Positions 1 to 12,191 of a stretch of DNA of 64,000 nucleotides are shown in pieces. Source of the DNA: Dendrocalamus latiflorus (Eukaryota > Streptophyta > Magnoliopsida > Poales > Poaceae); the NCBI GenBank assembly GCA_017311315.1, contig CM029666.1, positions 35,226,749-35,290,748 of the forward strand. Direction: 5' to 3'. Made by a program: the position numbers and the translations under genes. The notes beneath the pieces are model-generated. The model had not been told where the DNA came from and did no database searches. It worked only from the letters and a program-made list of their open reading frames with translations. Within the stretch, counting starts at the first letter, position 1, and every line of letters starts with the position of its first letter.

Positions 1-5
1 GTTAT

Positions 6-2080
6 TTGATTAATCGTTCACCAAATTTGGCTATTGATAAAAAGACTCCAATTGAGGTATGGTCTGGCTCTCCAGCAGATTATTCAAATTTAAGAATCTT
101 TGGCTGTTCTGCTTATGCTCATGTTAACAATGGTAAATTAGAGCCTAGAGCAGTTAAATGCATTTTCCTTGGTTATAAAACTGGTGTGAAAGGATATAAA
201 TTATGGAATCCTAAAACTAGAAAGGTGGTTATTAGCAGAAGTGTTACTTTTGATGAGTCTGCTATGTTGCATGATAAACCATCCACTGATATTCCCGTTG
301 AGAAGCAATCAAGTGTGCAGGTGGAGCATGTTATTGATTCAGGATCTACACCAGAAGTCAACAAGGAAAATATTTCAGAAGCCCCTATTGTTGAGCTACC
401 AACACATCGTTCCATTGCAGTTGATAGACAGAGGAGGAATATTCAGCCTCCTAAGAGATTGATTGAAGAAGCTAATTTTGTGGCTTATTGTTTAAATGTG
501 GCAGAAGAAATTGAAGGTACTACAGAACCTTCATCTTATTCAGAAGTTATTTCTTCTAGTGATTCAGAAAGATGGATGACTGCCATGAATGATGAGATGG
601 AATCTCTTGATAAGAACGGCACTTGGGAGCTGGTCAAGTTGCCAATTGAGAAGAAGCCTATTCGCTGCAAATGGATCTTCAAGAAGAAAGAAGGAGTTTC
701 ACCAACCGAAGAGATTAGGTACAAAGCAAGGCTAGTTGCAAAAGGATACAGCCAAATTCCATGTATTGATTTTACAGATGTCTTTTCCCCTATTGTGAAG
801 TATAGTTCTATTCGCACTTTACTCAGTATTGTGGCTATGCATGATTATGAACTTGAACAATTGGATTTGAAAACTACATTCTTACATGGGGAATTAGAAG
901 AAGACATTTATATGGAGCAACCGGAAGGTTTCATTATTCCAGGAAAGGAGAATTTTGTTTGCAAATTGAAGAAATCTCTTTATGGTTTGAAGCAATCACC
1001 TAGACAATGGTACAAGAGATTTGACTCCTTTATGATATCTCAGAATTTTAAAAGATCTAATTATGATAACTGTGTTTACTTGAAGACTGTTAATGATTCA
1101 ATTATTTATTTGCTCCTATATGTTGATGATATGTTGATTGCTGCAAAAGACAAGGTTGAAATTTCAAAGTTGAAGGCACAATTAAATAGTGAATTTGATA
1201 TCAAAGATCTCGGTGCAACAAAGAAGATTCTTGGCATGGAAATAATTAGAGACAGATAGTTTGGCAAATTATATCTAAGTCAAAAGGATATATTGATAAA
1301 GTTCTTCGTCGTTTCAATATGCATAAGGCCAAACCTGTGATTACTCCCTTAGCTGCACATTTCAGACTTTCTCTAGCGTCATGTCCACAATTAAATGATG
1401 AAATTGAGTACATGTCTAAAGTTCCATATGCGAGTGCAGTTGGTTCACTTATGTATGCCATGGTATGTTCTCGCCCCGATTTATCTCAATCATTAAGTGT
1501 GGTTAGTAGATACATAGCTAATCCTGGAAAAGAGCATTGGAAAGCAGTTCAATGGATTTTCAGATATCTGCGAGGCACATTTAATGCTTGTTTACAATTT
1601 GGGAAGTCTAGAGATGGACTTGTTGGTTATGTGGATTCTGATTTTGCTGGAGATTTGGATAAAAGAAGATCTCTTACTGGTTATGTGTTCACTGTTGGAG
1701 GATGTGCCGTTAGCTGGAAAGCAAGTTTGTAAGCTACCGTTGCCTTGTCTACTACAGAAGCTGAGTATATGGCCATTTCTGAAGCTTGCAAAGAAGCCAT
1801 TTGGCTAAGAGGTTTATTTACTGAGCTTTGTGGAAGTACATCTTGCACTACAATATTTTGTGATAGTCAGAGTGCTATTTGTCTTACAAAAGATCAAATG
1901 TTTCATGAGAGAACAAAGCACATTGATATCAGGTATCACTACATTCGAGGTGTTATTACTCAAGGTGATATTAAAGTCAACAAGATAAATACTCGTGATA
2001 ATCTAGCTGATATGTTGACAAAGCCAGTTCCTGAATCTAAGTTTGAGCTATGCTCAGACTTAGTTGGTATTACTCACTAG
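6..2080 (+). pseudogene. copia pol fragment (integrase end, RT, RNase H), broken
   Basis: The readable protein starts in the integrase C-terminal region (FGCSAYAH, CIFLGYK, SVTFDE) and passes into reverse transcriptase (KWIFKKKE, KARLVAKGYSQ, YGLKQSPRQWY). The catalytic YVDD is intact at 1119-1130. RNase H follows (VGYVDSDFAGD, STTEAEYMA, KHIDIRYHYIR, LADMLTKPV). Three lesions are visible: TAG at 1257-1259, a one-base frame change near 1284-1290, and TAA at 1730-1732 in the RNase H core. The first and last fit single substitutions of sense codons. Family knowledge: in an intact copy this polyprotein would copy element RNA to cDNA and integrate it. This copy is inferred to be dead. Confidence 0.95.
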
Positions 2081-2180
2081 TCCTTTGGACTTTCAGAGCT
2101 CAAGGTATGGATGATAATTTTATTGGATGAGTCTATCATATTCTTCGACTACTGGAGGGAATTCGGCTCATGGTGGAGAT

Positions 2181-2512
2181 TGTTAAAGTTGATCCGAATT
2201 CGTATCATGTCCGTGTAGGACACTTCATCACCTCATGTCAGACGTGGCATGGCAGGTGCATGCACAGATGGTATCAGACATAGTGTCAATCTGTAGCAAC
2301 TGACTCTGATTCGGTTTCCTCTCCGTGTGGGACTCTTTTCCCTCACGCTATAAATATGTACCCCGGTAGCCCATAGGAAAAGTAAGCGCTCCATTGTAAA
2401 CTCTCCTCATTATAGTGATTTGCCTTCGAGCGCCCGTGGTTTTTTCCCGCAAGGGTTTTCCATGTAAAAATTTCGTGTCTCTTGTCTCTATTTCTATGCA
2501 TTATTTGCAACA
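2181..2512 (+). repeat. 3' LTR of the copia element
   Basis: It begins TGTTAAAGTTG directly after a purine-rich tract (ggtggagat, 2172-2180) that follows the pol stop. It ends at a CA near 2512 (ttgcaaca). A TATA box (tataaata, 2349-2356) is followed by a leader with the 'cccgcaagggtttt' block common in grass copia LTRs. The right edge is judged only from the TG...CA rule. Confidence 0.75.
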
Positions 2513-4503
2513 AGAATGATGCAAATGGGTTTTGCAAAAATATTTATTTCCTAATGCCATGTTAAAACCATTTTCATTTGTATATTTTTATTTTATAAGT
2601 TCATAGTCAATGTGATGCTCCAAAGACTATGCCAAAGGTTCTTGAAACCATATATTTATGAATGTGGGGTATTGCACCAGACATAGATAACAATATTGAG
2701 GTGGATCCTTTTAGACAATTCATGGATGTTGGGGCAATTAATACCGCGACAGCTTTGGGTTTAGAACCCTAGGGTTAACAGTTTAGGTCTGAATTAAAAC
2801 AGAGAAGTGTAGGTAGTTATGGATACATCTAATTGCTCTGATATAAGAGTCAGGTACAGGGTCTAGCCATACACTCCAAAAGAGGTGACTATGCAAGGAA
2901 AAGTTTCTCGGGTAAGTTAGGGATAGACTACTAGGGAAAATGACTTGTCTGATTTACTAAAGGCTTTAAGACAAGGTGGTCTACCAGCCCAAAGTTGAAA
3001 AATAGGTAGCGGCATTTTAATCCTATTATGCTCTAGGGACAACCCAATCCAATTTACATGCTTTGTAACGGTAGATGATAGGGAATAAATTATCTATAGT
3101 CAGCCCCTTAACAACTAATCGAAGTCTAGTAGTCCCTGTGGTTCCATATGACCGACTTTAGGGATGGTAAGGAATTGGGCTTTTCCTAGCAATAAACACT
3201 AGGTTCTAGATTCCACTTGTTGAAGTTGCAATTGCTCATCCTACACTTGGTTACGTCAATTTTAGTTATAATTAAATCTATAAAATTAGGTTTTTTCTTT
3301 AAGAATAATTTCTTATTATGACATTACCTAATCACTTGCAGCAAGCTGCTAGAAGAGGTATGAATAAATTTTTATTTATCTTGTAGACACTAATTTTCTT
3401 ATTAATGTTTAGCATGCGAATAGATGAGAAATGATTTATGTTTGTGATAGAAAGCAGGATTATTTCCTCCCGAAGGTTGATCTTCGCATTGCAGCATACA
3501 CATTAGGCAAATAAAATCAAATAAACAAAGAGAGGCAATAAGAATCAGCTCCTACACTAATTCGGGTCTATGTGCCCAAACTACATGTTTGGGAAATACT
3601 CAAAGCTTACCTCTGAGTGTGAACCTACACTACCCTGGATCTTCGTGCCCAAGCACGCCCGAGAACTCGCTCTCGAGATCGCCTAAAACTGCACGTTGGG
3701 ACCATGCTCAGGGCTCATCCTTGAGTACGCCCAAGGACTTCATTCCTGGGTATGCCCGAAACTTACACATTCAGGAGCGCCATGGACCACTCATCCGAAA
3801 AATCTCATATGTAGAAGGTTGGTAAGTCTATTTTATTCCATATCATCTACCATCATTAATAGTTATAATCTTTACCTTTCTCTGATTGCCTCTACTAATT
3901 TGTTATGATGGCTGATGAGTTTATTCAGTGATGAGAGTGAAAAGGTGAGGGGTCTCAAAGTAGAGTCTACTCATAGGTTGCTTTAATATCTAACACTTAC
4001 ACTAGGTGTTCCTATGTCGCTATGTTTGAGAAAATCAAACAGCAATCACATATTGACTTAAATGCAACAATTTAAATGCAGATTGACATCTAGTGGTAGC
4101 TAAAGTTAAATGTTAACAAATTATCATACCTAAATGTAGGTATTTACATTAAAATTGCAGCATGCATGATGTACATTCAAATAGCAAGCTCTTAATGTCT
4201 ACATGCATGCTATAGCTACTCATTTCATAGCAAGACTTTAAGTTCATAATTAATTGTATATGGTTTACTAATTGCTGCCACTATTTTGTAGAAACTAACA
4301 CTGCGAAAGATGAAAAGGACTAATACCATAATTCAGATTGTCATAATTATTATTATCGTCGTTCCCATCCTCGTTACCCCCTCCGGTTCTAATTATATGT
4401 GGTGGTCAAGGATGAGAGATATTGAAGACTACTTAATGCCATATAACAAGAAAGACCCTATTTAAGTCCAGAATTGTCTCTAATTATATGTGTGGCCCTC
4501 GAA
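2513..4503. other. unassigned non-coding DNA, probably old LTR-element remains
   Basis: No supported gene. Parts look like decayed retrotransposon leader or LTR sequence. 3590-3790 holds imperfect repeats around 'gcccgaa/gcccgag'. The stretch just left of 4504 would be the internal leader of the minus-oriented gypsy element whose PBS is at 4504-4520. No reverse transcriptase, integrase or gag motif can be read on either strand. Confidence 0.5.
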
Positions 4504-4520
4504 CCATTGCTTTGATACCA
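4504..4520 (-). other. primer-binding site of a minus-oriented gypsy element
   Basis: On the minus strand this reads tggtatcaaagcaatgg, complementary to the 3' end of initiator tRNA-Met with one change from the usual tggtatcagagc. It directly abuts the LTR on its right, which fixes the element's orientation as minus. Confidence 0.7.
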
Positions 4521-7450
4521 CCTAAGATGACCCGGGTTTTTACCGAGGTGTATAACCCTAGTCAACAGATTATTACTCATTTTAGTCGATAGAACATCGA
4601 TCTAACGAATAATAAGCCCATCAAAATGTTGCAAAAGAACAATAATTCGAGACAAAACATAATATTACACACCTATAGTCACGCAGGGCTAGGCTTGATA
4701 TAAAGCCACAAGAGCTCGAATATTAATATTTCGAAAGGGAAAGATTCTAACTACCAACTATACAGAGATGAAGTCTAAAGTATAACTACATCCTTCTATA
4801 CTTTGGTTTGCCAAAACGACTCCAGACCACTTCCTAATCAACCCCTCCTTCACATGGGATGCTCGCCTCATAACCGCCGTATTTTGAGTGCACGGCATTC
4901 CAACCAGGGTGGTATTTAGAGTCATCCAGGTAGTCTTCGCCTGACCCTAGCAATTCTCTGGACTGATATACTCCTAGCAAGGGGAGATAATAGCAAGGGT
5001 GAGTACAGGAGTACTTAGCGTTGTTAGGTATGGAAAGAATTCCAAATTATTACTTTAGAAACCTATTGAACACTCGTATTTAGAGAAAAGACCCCCTGTA
5101 GGCTTCCATAGCCTCCAGTCTAGGAGATAGGTATGAATTCATGATTTTGTTTAGCGCTGTGTAGGCTTGTATCACTTTACCCATAGCCACCCTGACTTTG
5201 ACTGCAATAGGTTCATTGGTATTTCCTTAGATGCATGCTCGAGTCGAAGTTCAGAATGTTTTCTCTACTTCGGTGTATTATAACTCCACCCAATTATCAC
5301 AATGTTGACCCCTGTGTCGAGGAGGCTGCTCCATCGCCTGACATATGCTAGAGAGATTGGTCCATCATCTAGCACCCATCTTAAGGGTCACCACCTTGCT
5401 AACTATGTGCCAAGGAGGGTGCTCCATCAGCCGACACGTGCTAGGGAGGTTGCTCCATCGCCTAGCACCCTCTTGGGTCTTGCCCCCCTTGGCCTTACCT
5501 AGTCTCACATACCCAAATGGAGTTGTAATTAACTTTGGTAGAGTAGCATTTTACACAAGTGAAGTCTTTATTTCCTTATATACAATCCATGTGGAAAGTC
5601 CCATACCTACCTCTTTTTCTTTTTCTCCTATCCTAGGGACCGTCCACCCACATCTTATTACTAGCACGACGGTGGCTTCTCCAACCATCCGCCCTTAATT
5701 CTTTGGTATGACAGTGGCTTCCCCAACTGCCTACCTTTATCTCTTTCATTTCTTTCTCATAGCATTTATCCGAATTAAAATATGATTTCAATTTTTATGC
5801 AGGGTGATAATAATTTAGTAGGTAAATACTTTTTTATCAAAGATACTCTAATCATATGTTCAAAGGAATGCTTGCCTAAATTTAGATGAAAGCTCTGGGC
5901 CTCCAAGTTACCCTGATACAATTCACTCTGAAAACCTAGTACCTCACCTACAATTTATACGTGGACTATGATTTAATCTATGGTGTCAAGGAGATAACAT
6001 GGCATAAATAATCGAGTGAATTGCATTAAAGCATTTCTACGTAATTTCTGTTGGAGCTAAACTCATCAATTTTGATCGCTATTTCTCCAGGTGAAAGACC
6101 ACTTTACTTGGACGCTACGATTGCTGTGGTACTCTTACGAGTACTAGTTTTGACTACCAACTGCTATGATGCACGACTACCTATTTCGACCACTGCTTTG
6201 ACTACTTCTTTGACCACAACGTAGACTGCTTCTCCAACCACGGCTTAGGCTACTTATCTGATCATGGCTTAGACTACTTCTCTGACCACCTCAACACATT
6301 CAACGCCCGAGTCAAGGTTAGTTTCAACACTTTCCCCATTCGGCTAGCTTTGTGTGGCTTTATCTCTTTGCTATGTCATGCAGTTCAGAAGTGCCTTATT
6401 GTCCTTACTGTTGCCTTGTGGACTGCATAAGGATATTTTGGGATGGTTGGCTGGTTTTGGGCCGCTGATTGTTGGTGACCAAACAGAATTTTGCCTCTTT
6501 CTTGTCTGGTTGGCTTCGGCCTTATCACCTCTCTATGCTAGCTGTGCCTTCCTGTGCTTTCCTGGGTGTGCAGTGGCTTCACTGTGTATCATGGTTGGGT
6601 TTAGATATTTATTTGAATGGGTTGGAAAATGGAATTATACTTATGTTTATTTTTATTGCCAAATGATGACCTAATGGCTGTGAGAGGTGTCGACTAGCCT
6701 CCGACGGTCAGGTATCTCTGTGACTGAAATGCCCTGCTCAGAATTAACCTCTAAGGCTATGACAGGAATTTCTTCTTTTAATTCTTTTCTTTTGTTCGGT
6801 CTTTTTTGGTATTTCAATATTTATTTGCTTGCTATTAATACTGTCGTTTGAGTCCGGAAAAGCTAGTGCATCGCAACTGATATACGAGACAGACTCAGTG
6901 TAAATTACATTTTGCACATCCTGATTGATTGCAAATGTACGAAATGATATGCATGTAGCTTTATAGTTTTTATAGCTCTTGACTAATTGTAAATGTATGA
7001 GATGGTCCTATTGTAATTTTATTTTTATACATGATGTCATACTACAACGGACTATACAATTATTGGTTGCAATGAGTTGTAATACTTTTATTTGAGTAGA
7101 TGTAAATTTCAATTGTTGCGGGATGGATGTAATTGATTTGTGGTGCAAAGACTGTAATTACTTAATTGTTATACTATGGACCGATAAATACATTCTATTT
7201 GAGTTAAACGACTTTACTCGTCGTGCAATTAAATTCTATCGATCTGGTATATATATATATTGTTTCGACTTCATCAATGAAATCGTGAAATAACATATTT
7301 GTTTATCTTTCGCCGGTTTCAATCTACACGGTACAAAAGAAGTTTAAATTCTCCCATATTTTAGATCATTAATTATGTAATTAATCCCACTTTATATGTA
7401 ACACACCACTTAAGGTTAATTGAATAACCTTAAAGAGGCGGGATGTTACA
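4521..7450 (-). repeat. long Ty3/gypsy-type LTR (about 2.9 kb), minus orientation
   Basis: The right end is gcgggatgttaca, the inverted partner of a TGTAACATCCC start. The left end (taagatgacccggg) matches the TGTAAGACCCC class with its first two bases degraded. It carries the 'gtgagtac...gtact' block near 5000 that is shared with the solo LTRs at 12192 and 34041. Inside are two ~59-bp imperfect copies built on 'gctccatcgcctagcacc' (about 5319-5379 and 5411-5469) and a 24-bp array. Short ORFs here are not supported as genes. Its right edge falls exactly where RLP homology begins, so it inserted into an RLP copy. Confidence 0.65.
6152..6295 (+). repeat. 24-bp degenerate minisatellite, about six units, inside the LTR
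   Basis: Units start with gactac/gactgc/ggctac at 6152, 6175, 6200, 6224, 6248 and 6272. The last four are exactly 24 bp apart; a typical unit is gactacttctctgaccacg plus gctta. Stop codons recur in the frames checked, so no repeat protein is suggested. Confidence 0.75.
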
Positions 7451-7795
7451 TATTCGCTCATCTCCGTCGTTCTAATCTGACAGTACTAGAGGTAATTGAT
7501 ATTTCGTACAACACATTTGACACCAGGATTTCTCCCTTCTGGTTTTGGGATGTAACTAGCCTCATGTATCTCAATGTTTCTTTGTGTGGATTGAATGGCC
7601 CGATTTTTCCTAACAAGATGAAGAGTATGACTGCCCTTGAAGAAATATATCTTGCTGAAAACAATCTAGGGAGAGTAATACCATCAAATCTGAAGAATTT
7701 GTGTAACTTGAAGGTACTGGATCTATCCGCACTTCAAACCGCAGGGGATATAGCAGAAAAGAGCGAGTGGTTGCCATGATGTTCGTGGAGGAAGG
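7451..7795 (+). pseudogene. LRR receptor-like protein (RLP) internal fragment
   Basis: About 115 codons of LRR sequence aligned with the middle of RLP-A and RLP-C. It shares the blocks FWFWDVTSL, LNGPIFPNKM, TALEEIYLAENNLG and NLCNLKVLDLS, and corresponds to roughly 52681-53030 of RLP-C. No start, signal peptide, C-terminus or transmembrane segment is present. The left edge is the end of the gypsy LTR and the right edge runs into copia internal sequence, so transposons bound it on both sides. It is more diverged from RLP-A and RLP-C than they are from each other, so it looks like the oldest relic here. Confidence 0.9.
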
Positions 7796-10700
7796 TAAGG
7801 AATACCTGCTCATCATGAAGCGCGAAGAAAATGGAAAAAGAGTATTAGAAAAACTTTCTTCATTAGAAACTAGGCTATACTACACTTACATCAAGGCACC
7901 TACAGCCTATACTGCCCTGAAGACAGTATTTAGAAGCTCTAAACTTTTCTGTCTCTGACATGACAGATTAGGCCACCCAGGTTTTAGGATGATGAGAAAT
8001 ATAATTAACAATTCACAAGGGCATAATATTAATGTAAAGAATTTCACGAATCACGAAGATTTTGTGCACCATGCATGTGCCACCGGAAAACTAATTACTA
8101 GACCTTCTACTCTGAAAGTGAAGGATGAAATCCCTGCATTCCTGGAACGCATCCAAGGAGACATTTGTGGTCCCATTTAGCCACTTTCAGGGCCATTTAA
8201 ATATTTTATGTCGCTCATCGATGCTTCCTTGAAATGGTTGTACGTATGTTTATTGTCTACGAGAAATCATTCTTTTGCAAAGCTGATCCCGCGGATAATT
8301 CGCATCAGAAATATTTTCCCTGATCATCACATAAAGTCCATCTGAATGGATAATGCCGGAAATTTACTTCAAAGACATTTGATGATAATTACATGGCAAT
8401 GGAAATTACAGTTGAGCATTCTGTACCGCATGTCCACACCCAGAATGGTTTAGCAGAAACATTAATTAAGAGAATTAGATTTATTGCCCGACCACTTTTG
8501 CAAAATTGTGATTTACTAGCTACATGTTGGGGACACGCAGTCCTGCATGCAGCGAATCTAATCAACTTTAGACCATTGGCCTACAACACCCATATGTAAC
8601 TAGTGCAAGGGTCAGCACTGAAAATTTCTCATCTCCAAAGGTTTTGATGCAAGGTTTATGTACCTATACCTCCTCCATAGTGTACTGCAATGGGTCCTCT
8701 CCGTAAGACTGAGATATACATTAGTTATGAGACAGCATCCATAATCAGATATTTAGAACCCATGACAGGAGATTCGCATACTGCCTGTTTCGCTGATTGC
8801 ATATTTGATGAGGATAATTTCCCAACATTAGGGGAGGAAATCAACCTCTTAATGAAAAATATCTGGAAATTACGTGGCAAGCCACAGAAATCCATGCACA
8901 TGACTCGCGCACTAGTGAACCAAATAGAGAAGTCCAGAAGATCATTGATTTGCAAGCATTAGCAATTCAACCGCCTGACCACTTTAGTGATTTGAAGTGC
9001 GTGACCAAGTCGCATGTGCCTGCACGCAATGCATCGGAGAGTATTGAAATACCAAAGAAAGTAGAAGGTATCCCTAATCCCGTCCAGAGGCCTCAGAATA
9101 AAAGGACGAGAACTCTGGTCCCTCGAATTATAAGTAACCAGGGACGCCTGGTGAAGAAGGATAAGAAGAACTTGACACAACCGATCACTAAAATTCCTCG
9201 AAACTAGAAGGGGAGCCAGTTGAGACCTGGCACCAGTATGGCACCCTCAGAAAAGGGCATACCGGATTTGAACATTCCCCTGGAGGGAGAAATCAGTATG
9301 TATGTGTGCGCACACATCGGAGCTGAAAAACTAAAGAGACTTGCACCGCAACTGGGAAGAAGCAATGAGCAAGGAGAAGCACAAGAAGAAGCCGCTCATG
9401 AAGAAATAACTATAAATTATGTGCACACGAGAGTCCATGAATAGGACAATAGCCAATGTTGATATCTACTTTGCAAAGAAAATTGCCACAATCATTGATC
9501 TTGATCCCGAGCCTGCATCGCTCGCTAAATGTAAGAAGAGATCAGATTGGAAGAAGGCAATAGAAATTGAATTATTATCTCTGAACAAAAGAGAGGTGTT
9601 TGGGCCCGTAAGCTGCACACCTCCCCATGTGCACCTTGTAGGGTATAAGTGGGTATTTGTTCGAAAGAGAAATGAAAGAAATGAAGTTGTAAAATATAAA
9701 GCAAGACTGGTACCACAAGGTTTCACTCAACATCTAGGAGTTGATTATGAAGAAACCTACTCTCCAGTCATGAGTGGAATTACCTTTAGATATTTAATCC
9801 CAATGGCAATGAACTTGAATCTAGAAATGAAATTTATGGATGTGGTAACGACATACCTTTATGGAAACTTGGATTCAGAAATTTATATGAAGGTACATGA
9901 AGGTATCCCTGTCCCGAACCAAGACAGAGCAAATAAAAATTTGTACGGTGTGAAACTTGGAAAATCATTGTACAGACTCAAGCAATCAGGCAGGATGTGG
10001 TATAATCGCTTAAGTGACTTTCTATGCAAGAAAGGCTACACGAACAATGAAGATTGTCCTTGTGTATTTATACGACGATTCCAGAATGAATTTTGTATAA
10101 TATCAGTATATGTAGATGATCTGAATATCATCGGGACAATGGAAGACATAAAAGAAGCAAGTTCTTACCTGGAGTCGGAATTTGAAATGAAAGATTTGGG
10201 TAAAACCAAATATTGCTTAGGCCTGCAGTTTAAGCATGTCCCTGAAGAAACATTAGTACATCAGTCAGCCTATGCCCTGAAGGCGTTAGAAAGGTTTGGC
10301 TTTGAGAAGGCATACCCATCGAAAGTATCGATGATCGAGAAGCCTTTGCAGCAAGAAAAAGATCCAAACCGACCTAGGGAAGAGGGGGAGGAAATCCTGG
10401 GATCGGAATTCCCATACTTAAGTGTAGTAGGAGCACTTATGTATTTAGCAAACTACACTAGACCGGACATTGCATTTGCCATAAACCTGTCAGCAAGGCA
10501 TAGTGCAGAACCTACCAAAAGGCATTGGCAGGAAATAAAGGACATCTTCCGTTATCGCCAAGAAAGTAAGGACCTTGAATTATTCTATATAAAAAAATTA
10601 AGATTTGAATTTGACTGGCTATGCAGATGCTGCGTACCTGTCGGACCCACATACTGCAAGGTCACAAACAGGTTATGTATTCCTGTGTGGTGGAACTGCA

Positions 10701-11084
10701 ATTTCATAGAAATCGTATAAGCATAGTCTTGTAACAACTTCGACGAACCACTCAGAAATTATATCACTGTACGAAGCCGCATGAGAATATGCTTGGCTCT
10801 GACAAATGATTCACCACATCCAGCAGTCATGTGGGATGAATATTATGCAAGCTCGCACAATTATCTATGAAGATAATGCAGCTTACGTTGCACAAGTGCA
10901 GACGGGCTATGTGGAGAGTCACCTCACAAAGCATATCAATCCCAAGTTCTTCTATGCTCATGAATTGAAAAAATGGACAAAATTAAGGTACTGCATACTA
11001 AGTCATGTGAGAATCTTGCAGATTTATTCACTAAGTCACTTCTTGCATCTAGCTTTGAAAGATGCGTACGAGGAATTGGAATGA
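7796..11084 (+). pseudogene. copia pol (integrase, RT, RNase H), heavily degraded
   Basis: Readable in pieces: pre-integrase motif (LGHPGFRMMRNIINN, ACATGK, GDICGPI) at about 7968-8180; integrase with HTQNGLAETLIKRI and ARPLLQNC at 8393-8599; a linker rich in charged residues to about 9420; RT at 9419-10560 (YKWVFVRKRNE, KARLVPQGFTQ, YRLKQSGRMWYN, intact YVDD at 10109-10120); RNase H tail at 10806-11084 (YEDNAAYVAQVQTGY, SHLTKHINPKFFY). There are multiple stops and frame changes in integrase and one near 10560 entering RNase H. The family normally makes one polyprotein; this copy is dead. Confidence 0.92.
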
Positions 11085-11361
11085 TGAGACTTACAGAAGT
11101 GCAGAATTCAGGGGGAGATTTTTCTCAAGCTCATTATTAAATTTGGATCATGAAGATTAAGTACCCAAAAGAATGAGTCCTGAAGATTGAACGAAATTAG
11201 GTGGATTGTACTCTTTTTCCCTTCGAGTTTTCCTGAAGTTTCTCAGCAATTCGTGCAACGCAACATAACATGTATTATGTACTCTTTCTCTAAATTTTTC
11301 CCACTGGGTTTTTATGGAGTTTTGATGAGACATGAAATGATGGATGAGTTCCCAAGGGGAG

Positions 11362-11606
11362 TGTTAAGAAACCTGGGCCTGGGCTTGAAGCTTTGGCCCA
11401 TGGTGGGCACCTCATCACCAGGATATAAATAGGGAGTACTATTGGCTATTTTGTATACGAAATCAGAAAGAAAGCAATAAAGAAGACCAGGAGTTCTCTC
11501 TACCTCTCTGTATTTCAATCTACTATTTTCTGTCTTTGGTGATTGATCTGGTTTTGTATTAGTAGAGAAATCGATCGGACTGGTCGCCAGCGATGGTTCC
11601 TCAACA
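11362..11606 (+). repeat. 3' LTR of the truncated copia
   Basis: It starts TGTTAAGAAACC after the purine tract cccaagggga and ends TTCCTCAACA, which is the inverted match of the start. It contains a TATA box (tataaata, 11424-11431). Length is about 245 bp. A second purine tract (agggggagattt, about 11109) lies upstream, as in some copia lineages. Confidence 0.8.
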
Positions 11607-12191
11607 CCAACTACTTACTCAGTTAACGTAGGAGCGGGAAGATAAAGCCAAACAACACACCACCTTATTTTGCTCATAAACTAGCATTAGGACCTGCGCA
11701 TTTCGGCTTGAGTTTTTGGTTTCTGGCTTATTTTTCACTATTCATAAATTTCGTCTTTTTTAGCTTTTTTGCTTTTTTTGAGCTTTTTTGTTGGTTCTTT
11801 TTTTCGTATTCGTTTGCATTGTCTGTGATAGGTTAACCTATTTAGCTTATTTTTAATTTTTTTTAAATTTAGTTACACTAAATAAGCCACCATCAGCTAC
11901 AGTGTAATTTCAACCAGCTACATTGTAATTTCAGCCATAAGCCAGCTTATTTCAGCCCATCGTAATCTCCTGCATGTATACAACATCAAAGAAAAATTAA
12001 ATTAGATGAGGCAAAGAGAGAGGATAAAATTAGGAGTTGCATGCAGTATAAAATAAGACAATGAAAACTCAAAAGAAAGGATGCTTACGATACAGTAATG
12101 TGTGTTGCGTGCATCAATGATCAAGAATTAGACATGCATGTATATCTGTCTTCCTAGATAATTATCTTAAATCATCTGATCAACACGGCCG
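11607..12191. other. AT-rich non-coding spacer
   Basis: No gene is visible. It contains T-runs and a 21-22 bp tandem pair (cagctacagtgtaatttcaac / cagctacattgtaatttcagcc, about 11893-11935). Motifs such as ggcttatttt...ataagccagcttattt recall small MITE-type elements, but clean inverted termini and a target duplication were not found. Confidence 0.5.

Larger units (their letters stand above)
1..2512 (+). mobile_element. Ty1/copia retrotransposon, 3' part only
   Basis: The window opens inside a copia element: integrase C-terminal part, reverse transcriptase, RNase H, a purine tract and a 3' LTR follow in copia order. The 5' LTR, gag, protease and the first part of integrase lie outside the window. 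The polyprotein has three breaks, so the copy cannot itself encode functional pol. No target duplication can be checked because the left end is missing. Confidence 0.95.
7796..11606 (+). mobile_element. Ty1/copia retrotransposon, 5'-truncated
   Basis: Internal copia sequence begins abruptly after the RLP fragment. Order: pre-integrase zinc region, integrase, RT, RNase H, purine tract, 3' LTR. There is no 5' LTR, PBS or gag in the window. The left edge near 7796 is therefore a truncation or recombination junction rather than a normal insertion boundary. Confidence 0.9.

Noticed and set aside
5302..5698. Repeat-containing ORFs suggesting a small repetitive protein
   Set aside because: The repeat belongs to the LTR and the frame does not follow the repeat period.
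6354..6674. 106-codon hydrophobic ORF, at first read as a membrane protein
   Set aside because: It is within the long gypsy LTR, has no conserved neighbours, and the hydrophobicity comes from a T-rich strand.
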